Source of the DNA: Mesodorylaimus sp. YZB2_4
Lineage: Eukaryota; Nematoda; Enoplea; Dorylaimida; Dorylaimidae
DNA length: 64,000 bases
Direction: 5' to 3'
Assembly (NCBI GenBank): GCA_030248295.1
Contig: JASANH010000781.1
Location: 310,001-374,000 of the forward strand
The translations under genes were made by a program, and so were the position numbers. The notes beneath the pieces are model-generated. The model made no database searches, was not told the DNA's origin, and saw only the letters and a program-made list of their open reading frames with translations. This document shows positions 29,901 through 41,432 of the stretch, one piece after another. The stretch's first letter is position 1. Each line of letters opens with the position of its first letter.

Positions 29901-32770
29901 CCCTAATTTTCTGGCGGTCTCTCGACTTATCCTCAAGTTAGAATCTTGATCCGAATATGACCATGCCCATGGTGCGAATGAACTACCACTTTGAAGAATG
30001 GCCTTAGAGAATAGTCCTTTCGATAATGGGGAATACAAATGTGCGGATATGCTGCTTGCTCCAGCGCTGTACCCAAACAGTGTCACATCATTTGAATTCC
30101 CGCCAAAATGACGTATCTCATTTTGAATCCATTTTAAAGCGGCAATTTGGTCCAATAGGGCGATGTTGTCCGGCACATCATCCGCATCGGTGCTAAAGAA
30201 TCCTAGCACATCCAATCGATAATTAAATGTCACTACGACCACATTTCTACTGGCTAAATTATTCACTATTCCTGGTGCTGGTGTTTGGCTAGCCGAACCT
30301 TGGATGTAGCCGCCACCATGAATCCAAGCCATGACTGGTAGCAGAGGGGCAGCTCGAGCAGGACCTGCGTGTACCACTGGCGTGTAGACATTGATGTAAA
30401 GGCAGTCCTCCGAGAACGGACCGACTATGTTCATTTGCGAACTGTACGGGGTCATCATTTGAGGGCAGATTGGTCTGAAGGCCTTAGTTTGAAGTGGGAT
30501 AGTCCAAGGGTCCGCTTCGACTGGTGCCTGTAGGAAGAAAAAGTTCGGTCGCAAAGATATTGTCTCTGCATTACATCTCACACTCCGCTGTCTGTCTGAG
30601 ATAGTTTGTCATTTTACACTCCTAAATCCCCAGCAGCAGTAGCAATTTAATACGCAAAAATATGTAAGTCGAGGTTTGAATTATCCATTGTGAGGCAAAA
30701 TCATCTTTGCCAAGTCAACGGCCAACAGAAACACTGATCTATAAAACCTAGGCCCCTACAGTGTAATCATACATGTAGGTTTCCAATCAGTGGCCGACTG
30801 TCCTGTAATCTAGAAAGCCTTATTATTGATTACTTCGTCTGCTGCTTTTCCCCCTCTCACGCTCATTTTTCAAGCTTCGACAGAGCACCTGCTTTTCTGT
30901 GTATTCTTAGCATCCATGTGAACCATTCTGTTTCTAGGTAACTTTGTGCATTTCTGCTGTCACCATGGTGAATCTGGCGTGCATTGCGACAGACCAGATG
31001 ACTACTTCCAGTTATTTGCCTCGACAGACACGTAGAACTGTCTTTTCGTTCATTTTGATCCGTCTGTCAGCATATTTTATACTCAACTATGCGAACTTGG
31101 GCTGGTTTCGTATTTCTTTGCGTTGCTATAAAAGTAAGTTATAAAGCGACCTGTGCTTTGGCAATGCTTACTTCTGGTTCCTACCTACCTCATACAGGCA
31201 GCTGCTGCAACCCCGACAATATGCCCTGTATGTCAAGAACGGACAGATCATGGTCAGACATGCCTATTCTGGAACAAAATCGATTGTGCCAGCATTTATG
31301 GTCCTCAACCAGCAGTATGCGTGTTCTATCCGTCAAATGATAGGAATGCTGCACATTCACGTAAGTGAACTACTTCCTGTTCAGTGATGATCAGGTGGGT
31401 GGCACTAGCGAAATTCCAATTCTGCATGGGATCAAAATCAGAATCAGATATAAATTAGAATCAGAAATCTCAAGAAAATTTGTGGGAAAAAGATTTAAAA
31501 TTTGCTTGAAAAGAGAGAAAATTAAAAAAAAGACACGAAGCATTTGAAGCACCTTTTTTAAGCAGTCATCAGAAGGCGGGAAGCTTAAAAATTAATTTCC
31601 CCGTATTCACCTTAGCACAGCATTTTTTCACTTTTTAAGCAATCAAGAATATCGACAAACATTGCATTCTTCAAGACAACCTTCGATCGCACTACAGTCT
31701 GAGCCCGAATTCGAATGGTATTTGCACAACTTGGGGCATAAAAAGCACCTCTCCCGTGTGTGTTTGTGACGGGGACCTATGCGACAGCGATGCCAGTGTT
31801 CAAGATTGGATGGATCAAGCTGCATACAATGCTGGTTCATCCTCAATGAACCGGCGATTTCGGAGAAAATGAAGAGGTGATAATTGGCTGGTGATACGGG
31901 ATGATAATAAGGGTAATATGCTCTAGGCGGGTAAGGAGTCACAGGCGGTTTAGCAGCAGATCTACAGGAACAATTTTCTTTTATCGTTTTATTATGCCCT
32001 GTGCTTACATGAGAAATTACCAATAATTTATTCCTTTATCTCTAATGCAGTGTCAAAAAGTCTGAAAGCTTTTCGATACACATTGATTTAGATAAGCTCT
32101 TGTCGTACTCCTGGGCTATTAGTTATTGATTGGTGCCACAGCAAGCTTGTCACACGAGCAATCCCGAGTTTGGTGATCAAAACATGAACATGTACTTGCG
32201 ATTATATACCCGTTCACAGTTTCCGAATGTTTCAAAACGTCCTCGGACCTCTTCAAATAAATGTTCTCATTGTCCTGCGCGCTTCCCCCAATTTTTTCGC
32301 ACAGGTCAACGAGGAGAAGGGATAACATGATATAGAGTGCATTAGCGATGCACGCGGGAAATTCAAAAGTTGCGATAAACTGTCAAGGCCTGTTAAAAAA
32401 AGCCGCTTATCATTCTTCACAATGTTGCGTTTCTGGTTTCCCTCGATTACAGTATGTGACGACTAATTTGAGTACAACTTATCCCTGTCACTTTTCTGCC
32501 CACAATGTTATTTTTAATCCGAATCCTTCTCGTCGTCGAGCTTATCAAAAAAGGGACTCGGACGCTCACCTGGAATCTCAGTTCTCCCTTGGGTGGTTTT
32601 GCGTATGGAATCCCTTCGAAGACTGAGACGTCGTTGAGCGTGTACCCTTCCACAATTCCTTTGCTTGTCCTCACGGATACGCTGTGTCCATTCGCTAGGC
32701 CATTATCCGTTTGTAACCATATACATAATATTATTATTAGTCGCCATGGTCCCTCCATTGGTTTCTTCAT
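26969..32770 (-). CDS. Membrane-anchored type-B carboxylesterase, six exons
   Basis: Exons 32770-32570, 30527-29654, 28872-28667, 28557-28422, 27882-27750 and 27641-26969 join in phase to 740 aa. Residues 1 to about 27 form a signal peptide. The alpha/beta hydrolase body shows SEDCLYINVYTP, oxyanion-hole HGGGYIQG, nucleophile elbow GYSAG (Ser about 221), GTTRDE (Glu about 354) and GVPHGQD (His about 476), so the triad is complete, unlike neuroligins. Near the C-terminus a single membrane helix (WALLFTLVGIVVVILVFSIC) is followed by KKRRRRSKEDKK and a Tyr/Pro-rich cytoplasmic tail. The catalytic domain should face the lumen or outside. Membrane-anchored esterases of this layout in C. elegans (CEST proteins) attach acyl groups to small signalling molecules; whether this is one is inference. 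The donor at 29653 was chosen over a longer reading because only it keeps phase. Confidence 0.85.
31089..31872 (+). CDS. Small secreted three-finger / Ly6-like protein, nested gene
   Basis: Exons 31089-31133, 31198-31360 and 31640-31872 join in phase to 146 aa, with donors GTAAGT (twice) and acceptors CATACAG and TTTTTAAG. The signal peptide is MRTWAGFVFLCVAIKAAAAT. The mature part is Cys-rich: CPVCQE, TCLFWNKIDC, AVCVFYP, KHCIL, GICTTWG and the closing PVCVCDGDLCDSD. That last motif is the C-x-C-x4-C ending of three-finger proteins (Ly6/uPAR or activin-receptor ectodomain fold; nematodes have many). A basic C-terminal tail ends NRRFRRK, and no GPI signal is seen. The whole gene lies antisense inside intron 1 of the carboxylesterase. 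Ligand or partner is unknown. Confidence 0.78.
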
Positions 32771-35700
32771 TCCACATAAATAGGAGACTAGTAGACCACA
32801 AAATTAGCTAAAGTATCAACCAGTTACTAAGGTTCGTAACGAATTCCTGCTCCATTTCGAAGTGTGACGCGGCCAAGACGACATTGAACGATTAGATCCT
32901 AGGCCGATGCCAAATGTTGAAAACACGATTCGTCGTTTGAGATTGTTAAGAAATAAATTTTGGTCAACACCAAACTCTGCTGACTGACCTGAGTACTTAG
33001 TTTGGATACAGATGACCGTACTTGCGCGTGTCTACGACTCGACACGCCAAGCCCGCGTTCTTGTGACTTTCGAGTGGGCCGCGACGAGTCGAGTGTCAAT
33101 AGAAAACACTGGGGCTCAAGTTGCGATTACGCTTATGATGACGTCGTTGCCGAACGCACTCCAACGATCAACTGGATAGTTGACCAAATAACACCCGAGT
33201 GGTTTGTGCCTATTTGATAGTTGAATGGGGGATACGGACAGCCTTTGCTGATTGAGAGTATTTGCGGGCATAATAAGATACAAGGTTGGAAAGTGGCCAT
33301 GTTAAGAATGTCATTTCAGTCATTCACTCATAAATATGTAGTCAGCCCAAATTTTTTAAACTTTGTAAATTTTAACAATGGCCATGAGGTTTTTAGATTA
33401 ATATCCCAGACACTGACACGAATCATTAATACTGTAGGTTACATAACTTTTTTAAAAACTGCGTGTACAGTATCTTTGTTTCACGGGCCAGTCCGCCTAA
33501 GAACTTAGACGTCCGAGGACTAGCGTTTTATATATGGATATGGATATATTCGCATCTATATATGATATTTCTTTCGAGATATGTATACCAGTCAACCATA
33601 TCTACATCAAAATCTTTTCACAAATAATTACCTGTATCTATCGCATCTTTTGGTAGTTGAGATACGGATTTGAGAATTTCGTTAGTGAGGACTTGGCGAT
33701 GAATCTCAGTCAGCCATTAACGACTGAATTGATCCAACCCTTTTTGCGGTTTTCAATTCACTGGGACCAACGAAAATCGAGAAGATTGATACCCTGCAAC
33801 CGCAACTAAAGGTATAGTCTGAATATTACTGTGAACCCTGCAAGCCAGCTCACAAATTTATTACTGAGCTTTACCAGAGAAACATTTTCGACAATCTCTT
33901 TTTCTATGATGAGCATACTTTACCATCCACATCGTGATTTGCCGAACCGCAAGTCGATCATGGTGCGTGATTAATCCTCTGACTTTTAAGCTTTTGTAAA
34001 TCCACACATATCCTTAGCTTCGTGAAATTACTAACATAATTTGTATTCCCGCCGATTCCAGTTTATCTGGTATTTGAATCCATTTCAACCGCTAAATAAT
34101 TTTGGCACTTAAATTCATTCCTATCTCGTGATCGCTGCAAATAAATTAGCGGGAAACACCAAACATGCTCTTATGAATTGAAACATTGAATGTGCGTTTT
34201 GGCTGCCCGAATGCAATTTTGGGTAGCCCTAATGAAATCATGAACGCGAAAATCTTATTATGAAGAAAACATAATTTCCTGTAGTCAAACAACATATTTC
34301 CTGCAGTTTACGACACTCTACTGTAGAAGTTGCTCCATCGAATAGGGTATTGAGTATTTGACATACGAGCTGATTCATTCTACGAGATTCTATCAGGGAA
34401 GCAGGATGGATAGCAGCTCTAAATGAATTTCATGATAGAAGATCGTCATATGCCCTTTGTGACCATATGTGACCCAGATTCCACTCCATTGAGCTTGAAT
34501 GATTGTCAAGATTACACCTTTGCGTTTATATTCAAGTGGCATGACTATATGTCGGCTATCGGACATTTCGATTCTTGGCGCGAGTACCCACCGTTATATT
34601 TCCAGCCGTGGTTCAGAATCAACGGCAGCTTTAGAAGATTTCATTAGGTCGTGTATCGTTTTCCTAAATTGATGGGCCCTGATACCCAGCGCGATATGGT
34701 CGGGCCGGGAAGGTCGGGCGGCCTGAAATTTCTTCTGTCTTTGCTCTGCTCAGGCAGCTGACCATCTTTTGGGTGGGGCCCAACGTAGGCACAACAGAGA
34801 AAACCTACGATAATGAAGGATTGTTATAGAATGAAAGAAATTGTTTTTTGTGTTGACATCAATCAAAGAACCCAAATATATTAGCAAGAGGCATTTGGCG
34901 AAACGACCAGCGCTTATTTGGGGACGGTGGGGCGGGGGTGGTAGCTTGTGGCACCCATTGTAGGTAATTGGTTTGCTCTGAATAAAGTTGGCAACGCTCG
35001 TTTTGTTTGATTAATTTCTTTTACGCGTGCAAAAATGATATTCGTATGGTTGGCAAATAGAATGGGGTGGGAGTGGGTACAAATCATGCCTTCGAACTTT
35101 CTCCTACATAGTACACAGCATTTCATCGGCGGTACGAGGACATGGTAAGCATGGAATAGGTATACACTGGGAACCAAATAAAAACCTTATAAGCTACCGA
35201 CATTTTCACTGTGGGTAGGTTCGCTTGAGGGAATAACATGATGGACGCGCCTGACAACGACACTGATTGCTCGTCTAGCCTTCTGCATCCAATGAATAAT
35301 TTTTTTTACATTATTGGGACCTGACTCTCGTCAATCGACTCGTGAGAGACGATGCAAAGCTTTCATTGGCTCTGGTCGGGATACTTTTGTTTCCAATTTC
35401 CAACTACTTTCTGTGCATTTAAATGAGTAAGCCTCAATGCTTCATTGCTTTCCAGGGAGCTGACGTGGCGAGTCGAGTTTTGGAATCGGCTGCCGCGATG
35501 ATGCAGCGGTCGATACTCGTATTGTTTGGGAGTTATGGGCTAGGCTCGTCTTGGGTTAAATTTTGCTGTGATGGAGGTCGATTCGCGAACCATGAGTCCT
35601 CACTGACTGCATGCCAGACTATGAGTGACTCACCTGGTACCCGAGAGGTGCTCAGAGTGGAGAGACGGAGGTCAAAGAGGACTTGGCTGTCGAGCACCGA

Positions 35701-35902
35701 CAAGGTTCACAGCCTACCTGTCATCATCCGAGGCAGTCGGAGTTCTGCCAAGGATGCCCTCGTGGAGAAACATAGAGCGACGCTGATGCGTGCGCTGGTC
35801 CCCCACATCCAAGCTTATGAGGTCTGACTGCTAGCCGTCTGAACAGAACAAGCTTGCCCTCTATTTTCGGCCAGCCAATTTCTTCACGACTCCTTAACAG
35901 AA
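32771..35902. other. Intergenic, no confident gene
   Basis: The esterase promoter is expected at its left end. A plus-strand open stretch at 34423-34647 begins with MPFVTICDPDS, which resembles the FPxVTIC motif near the first membrane helix of DEG/ENaC channels. No helix, no partner exon and no other channel motif was found, so it is at best a relic. ATATATGGATATGG-type simple sequence occurs at 33525-33570. Open stretches at 33002-33217 and 35423-35827 have no recognisable content. Confidence 0.3.
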
Positions 35903-36010
35903 TGCCTCTGAGAGACTCGACCCATACGGAATATGCTTCGCCAGTCGAATTTTTCGGCCCCCTTTTTCATGTGCTCAATCGAAAGTACTCACAAAACATA
36001 TTGTCTTGGC
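35903..36010. repeat. Repeat family A, terminal fragment
   Basis: The stretch CTGAGAGACTCGACCCATAC through ATCGAAAGTACTCACAAAAC matches one end of the foldback at 16.0-17.1 kb (reverse strand) and the start of the copy at 25449. Only about 110 bp of the family are present here. Confidence 0.7.
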
Positions 36011-36284
36011 GGAAGACCACTCGTGTTCCTGTTTTTACCACCACCAAATGCCTAACAGTGCAGCCTTCGTGTTGCCTCCGAGTGGTAATTTTAACTTGTA
36101 ACTGCTTTCTCCTTCAATCTAGGACATACGATTTTATTGACAGCCGATGACGAATCACTTGCTAATCAGGCAGCGCGACTAACAATAAAAGTTACAGCCA
36201 TCAGGTGGCAACGAGGGCATTGATGCATCGTTTTTTTACGACCGACGACCAATCGTGAATTTTTATCGATCACTCGGATTTGCA

Positions 36285-37505
36285 ATGACAAACGTTTCCT
36301 TGAGAGAAGCCGAGCAATGGCTGTGGATGACCAGGGAGCAAGCTGATACGGCCCTCAGCGGCCAGACATGGCCATTTAAGAACGTCACCAAAGATCAAAT
36401 ATACTCTTTAACTGGTATTCTAACAGTCAATAAAAACTTTCATTCAATTATAAAAATCGTATGTTCAATTATTCCTGGCATTGGTATTTTTGGATCTACA
36501 CTGCTTATTGGAACATTTTGGCAAAAAACATTCACTGAAAACAATACATTTTTTATTGCAATGATGATTATTGCAATTTTAGATTTGATATTCAACATGA
36601 TGTGCGTAGTTTATAATTTATGCTATAGAACGTGGAAAGTAAGTGGTTTTTCGAACCCAAAAGCCATGTGGATTATTGCTGTGTTCCGAGGTGGAATCTA
36701 CACCATTTCATTGGCCAGTGATATCTTCGCATTCTTCATCACTTTCGAGAGATATATAGCAGTTTCTAAACCACAATTACACAGAAATTTTGAAACAAGT
36801 GGTGCTAAAAAAATGATATTCATGGTAGCAGTGGCGATCACAATTGTTTTTAGTCTGACACGTATGCACTACACACTTGTCCTACAGGTGGAGCCTGTGG
36901 GTAATTCCACTTACATATACACTTTCAATTCAGCCATCGGAAAAACCAAATTTGTATCTGGAATGGTTACCTTCAGTGACACGATCCTTCCAATTTTCTT
37001 GACTCTGATAACTATCTGTATATCGACGAAATTTCGGTTGGTCGTACGAAAAAGGCAAGAAGAAAAGAAAAAAGTATTGTTTATTCGAGCTGGCATTATT
37101 CCGAATGGCATGATAACTGACGCTGGTCTGGCAGCTGTAAGGGGGCCAGAAAACGTAACTGAAATTCGTAGTATTACGCAAGGTCAACCAGTATCGTCAA
37201 TTACCCCCATGAAATTATCCATTACCCTGACTTATGTCCTTGACGCGTTCTTAATTTTAAATAATTTAGGATATTGTTTATATTTTGTGGCTGAATGGAC
37301 TTTGGCTGGGAACAGTATTAACTACGAAAGTACATTCGATGACCTGATAGCGCTTTGCTATGCGCATCGTTTCGAGGCCATTGCAGCTTTGTCGTCGAGC
37401 GTCGTGGAATGTTTGGCCAGGGCTCTGAACTTCCCTGTTTACATGGTGACCAGCCGGTCGATTAGAAAAGAGTTCCAGGAGTTTATGAGAAAGGTGATGA
37501 AGTGA
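36285..37505 (+). CDS. Rhodopsin-like G-protein-coupled receptor, single exon
   Basis: The likely start is the ATG at 36285 (MTNVSLREAEQ), giving about 406 aa; an upstream in-frame ATG at 36255 is also possible. The N-terminus carries Asn glycosylation sites (NVS, NVT). Seven hydrophobic segments follow, starting with IIPGIGIFGSTLLIGTFW. The intracellular end of helix 3 reads FERYIAVSKP, the DRY-type motif, and the last helix is followed by NFPVYMVTSRSIRKEF. The overall look is a nematode peptide-type (FMRFamide/Srw-like) or orphan chemoreceptor; the ligand cannot be told. A broken paralogue lies at 45159-46288, and comparison with it confirms the reading frame. Confidence 0.85.
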   Translation: MTNVSLREAEQWLWMTREQADTALSGQTWPFKNVTKDQIYSLTGILTVNKNFHSIIKIVCSIIPGIGIFGSTLLIGTFWQKTFTENNTFFIAMMIIAILDLIFNMMCVVYNLCYRTWKVSGFSNPKAMWIIAVFRGGIYTISLASDIFAFFITFERYIAVSKPQLHRNFETSGAKKMIFMVAVAITIVFSLTRMHYTLVLQVEPVGNSTYIYTFNSAIGKTKFVSGMVTFSDTILPIFLTLITICISTKFRLVVRKRQEEKKKVLFIRAGIIPNGMITDAGLAAVRGPENVTEIRSITQGQPVSSITPMKLSITLTYVLDAFLILNNLGYCLYFVAEWTLAGNSINYESTFDDLIALCYAHRFEAIAALSSSVVECLARALNFPVYMVTSRSIRKEFQEFMRKVMK

Positions 37506-39092
37506 TAGTGGGCGGTGGTTTTTGAATTTTTGGATGCACGATTTAAAGCCTGTGATATTTTGACCAGCAGCATTTTTTATGTAGCCCAGGAAAATGGTAG
37601 GTGAGGGTAAAAAAATCTGCGTAGTTTGGCCACTGTGACCAAAATTTTCAGTAGATGTCATGAAGTTGCTCCAAAAAAGATCAGCCCAGCGATAGAAAAG
37701 AATTTCACAAGATCTGCCTGCAGGCCAAGAATCGCATCGACGAGTCAAAAATTTTGAACTAGCGAGAACTCTTTATTGTTTTGAAGGTATAAGCTGCTTA
37801 GCGAAAACCAGATGGAATTATTTTTTCCAATCCAATATCCGAAAATATTAAAAATACAGTACACAGTTTTTTACTTAATTCTTCCTCCTTCTGTCGATAG
37901 CTTTTTAGAAATATGAAAGGTGTTTAGCTAGTAATATTTTGCACGCATATCATCCGGCGTTCACTCAAATTTTCTTTGCCTGGTGCAGTGGAATATCAAA
38001 TGTTACAGGTTTTTTCTTCATTTTTTGTGTAGCATATATACTGCATGTATATAGTAGATACATATATATGCATATAGTATACGTATATACATACATATAT
38101 GTACATGTATATATAGTGTATATACTGTATATGAGTATCATGCATGATACAGTATGTACAAATATATACCACCTGCATACGTATTGTACGTACATAAACG
38201 TGTAAAGGAAAAACATTCAGAGCTATTATTCCTCTGTAGGTATAAAAATTTAGTGGAGGACTACATGTAGATTGGGCAATAAGCATGGCTTTGTGTAATG
38301 GAGGAGTCAGTACAGTATGCACTTCTTAGCACAAAATTCTTTGGCGCATACAGTCGCTTCATGATAGAATCCAGGCATCAATATGTGCGTATTTTTTATA
38401 GCACAAAATCGTATTATCTTAGGTGAATTATTGTTTTAAAGGTGTCTGAGGTGAAGAATTTATGCGATTACGGGTCGCAACTTTATATCAGAATTCTCTC
38501 ACAAAACTGAATTTCCTGCTGAATATCAGCGTCCAGCGTAACTATTTTATTTTTTAAACGTATCTACATAGTTTCTAACATTGTTTGTCCGTTTTTCCAT
38601 TTCAAATCAACAAATGACAGGATATTTATTGATGCCTGTTTCAACTTTCAATAAATGCATTGTTAGAAAAACCAGAGGATACTTGATCATATCCAGAAAT
38701 AACGCAGTAGGCCCCCCTCCCTGCAATATCACTTCAGCTGCATGGTGTGATCACAATATTTTTCTCTTCCACCCAAACCTTCCCGGTTTTTACTTTTTCT
38801 ACGAATATTTAATAGCAGAAAGAGTTAGTTTCTAAGAGTAAATGACATTGTGAAATGTGTGTATTGGGTTCATCGGGTGAATGTCTGTGGCAAGATTCGC
38901 CCAACCACTAGTCTGGCACGGATATGTGCCACCGTGACGTTGTAGGAAAAGTAGAAGTTAGGTCAGGAAGACGAAAAGTTCATGAGATCACCACCGAGTG
39001 CCGCCAACGAAGATGGACGGAATTATTGTATCGAATCAATAAAAGACGGGTCAGGGCCAAACGATTTATAACTGTCAAAAAGATAACTTTCG
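37506..39092. other. Intergenic; ATGTATATA-rich simple sequence at 38030-38200
   Basis: Alternating TATA/CATATA words between 38030 and 38200 generate chance open frames on both strands. No gene is supported elsewhere in this interval. Confidence 0.4.
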
Positions 39093-39099
39093 TATAAAT
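39093..39099 (+). promoter_or_regulatory. TATA box of the Gln/Pro-rich protein gene
   Basis: TATAAAT lies 61 bases before the chosen ATG at 39160. It supports that ATG over the upstream in-frame GTG at 39139. Confidence 0.5.
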
Positions 39100-39159
39100 T
39101 TTGAAGAAATAACCTCGTCGAAGTCAGTCACCGTTCAAGTGAGCCAGAAGAAAGGAGAA

Positions 39160-41432
39160 ATGTGGTCCAAAGCAATATTTCTTGGACTGTGTATGTTTTC
39201 TGCACTTGCACAGATCGATCAAAGGCAAGGTTTCCAGAGCGGGCTAAGTTTTCAAGGGAATAATGGACCGAGAAATGGGCAGAATGGACAGCAACCGTTG
39301 GGCGTCGAAAAACCACTTGGAGCAGTGCCACCACAGCAACGGAATTTCCGTCCCAATGCGCCACAGAGGAATTTCCAACAGCGATCGAATCAGTTACTAG
39401 CCTCGCGACAGCAGCCCCAACTCCCTCAGCAGCTTTCCAATAATCCACTATTACAACAGCCACAGCAACCTCAAATATTTCAGCAGCCGCCAGCTGTGCA
39501 TCGGCAGCAATTCACCCCATTTTTGACTCAGGTGTCACAGACCCAACTACAACAGCAGCAACTTGGACAGCAACAGCGATTCGGTGTGGGTGGATTCAGG
39601 CCCCAGCAGTCTCCTTTTCTCCAATCGCCTGACCAGTCACAACCACAGCCGCCAGGATTCCAGCCTTTGTCTTTCGGATTTGAGCAGAAATCAATGCATA
39701 ATTCGAAACAAGCGAGACCATTCATTCAAGGTTTTGGAGATTTCCAAGCACAACAACAACGAAATATGCCTTTTGACAAACCAATGGGGAGTCGCCAGGG
39801 GCCAAGGATTGATGGTTTAGGAAATCGCGGACCCATGGGCAATTTTAGGAATGGTCAGCGGCAAGAACGTCAAGGTGGACAGCCTGGAAGATTTAACCTG
39901 ACGACAACTGCAGTACCTGCGCCAGCGACCACTGAAACGTCTCCGCCACAGTCGCCAGCGCCAATTCAAGAAACTCAAGCCACGCAGGTGCCACCACAGG
40001 CACCCGAAGTACCAGCCCAACCGCAACAGGATCCACCATCATTGGTTCAACAGCCAACTCAAGATCAAGCTCCACAACAGCCAGAGCAGCAGAACGTGCC
40101 ACCACCACAACAACAAGCACCTCAAGACCAGGCTCAGGTGTCCCAACCGCAAGAACAACCTCAGTCTTCTGCTCCAGCTCCGCTGGAGCAACCAGCGATT
40201 GCACCACCACCGCCATCACCGGCGCAAGAGCAACCTCAAGTGCAACCAGCTGAGCAAGCACCTGCACCACCGCCAGCTTCACCTGATGCAGCGCCACCTC
40301 AAGAACAGCAGTTACCTTCTCAGCCGCAGCAGCAGCCTCAGGAAGCTCCTGCAGTAGCTCAACCTCAGGCGCCAGTACCACAACCACCTCAACAGCCACA
40401 AGGCAAAAACAATCCGCAGGAACAACCACCACCGCCACCACCCCAGGTGCAACCTCCAGTTCCACAGCAGCAAGACCAGACTCCAACTCAGAATCAACAA
40501 GAACAACCGCAGGCGCCTCCTCCACCACCACCATCCCAGGAGCCAGCTGCCCCAGTGGTCCCAGCAGCCGAAACAGCTCCTCTTCCCCCACCCCAAGACA
40601 GCCCACTTGCACCACCAGCGCCAGGCCCTCCAGCCCCTCCTGCTCCTCCAGCACCGCCGGGAGAACGACGACAACGCGATGTGCAAGAGAACCTAGCTGA
40701 GGATCCTGAATTAAGTCAGCCACGTCCCACCATTCACGTCGAAGCTGAACTGAATCCGTTGCACCAGCGAATGCGCGCTCTGGCAGGACTAAACGTAACT
40801 GGCGTGCAACCAGCAGCTGAAATTTTTGTTCGTCAATTAAGAAATTTGTCTGATGTGCAAAAATTAGAGCCATTTGCCTTTTCTCAAAATGAGCCCATGA
40901 ACAATTTGGTCAATAGCGAAATCGATTTGGCCGTGAGTAATTGGGTCATTAATGAAGAGGTAGCTGGGGAAATTGCGTCGACATTCGGTAAGTATTTCGC
41001 TTTGACCTGTCTCTCCAATTTTCCATATACTTATTTGCGACTGCAACGTAATCGATCGGCAACTAATACTCATAATTTCCAGGCATTGCGCGAGACTCCG
41101 CATCTAAAACTATGCTGCTCACGCCAGCCGACGTGGACGAAATCGAAATCCATGGTAATAATCCAACAGCAGCCAAGAAATTCCGAGTGCAATTGCAAGA
41201 ATTGCTTTGGAGAAAAATCGATCAACAATATCGAGTCACAACTGATTTATTGGCCGATTTGAGCGATGCCATGTTGGGATTATTAGTTGGAAATGGAATC
41301 ATCAGGGAACGATTTGCTGATGACATTTCAGCTTATTTCGTAAGTACCCTTTTCTAGAACCTGCATGTCATCATCTAACAAAACATGTACTTCTAGTATC
41401 GAGCCGATAAAAGAAAGATCGCCCTATTCTGA
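39160..41432 (+). CDS. Secreted Gln/Pro-rich protein with C-terminal domain, three exons
   Basis: Exons 39160-40987, 41083-41339 and 41397-41432 join in phase to 706 aa; introns are 95 and 57 nt with GTAAGT donors. Residues 1-18 (MWSKAIFLGLCMFSALAQ) form a signal peptide. About residues 19-500 are low complexity: first Gln/Asn/Phe/Arg-rich, then dominated by QPQ, PPP and APP runs. A furin-like site, RRQR, at about 502-505 leads into a distinct region of some 200 residues with mixed, probably helical composition (HVEAELNPLHQRMRALAG, EIDLAVSNWVI, QLQELLWRKIDQQYRV). I do not recognise the domain. It may be an extracellular matrix, cuticle or gland protein whose C-terminal part is released by cleavage. 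The 326-aa open frame on the opposite strand is a shadow of the repeat. Confidence 0.82.

Noticed and set aside
31643..32023. 126-aa Cys-rich minus-strand open frame inside esterase intron 1
   Set aside because: It is the antisense of the third exon of the three-finger-type gene on the plus strand, which has a signal peptide, matching splice phases and a family motif; the antisense frame has none of these.
39893..40873. 326-aa minus-strand open frame rich in Val/Leu/Ala
   Set aside because: It is the complement of the CAG/CCA-rich repeat in the Gln/Pro-rich protein; composition alone keeps it open.
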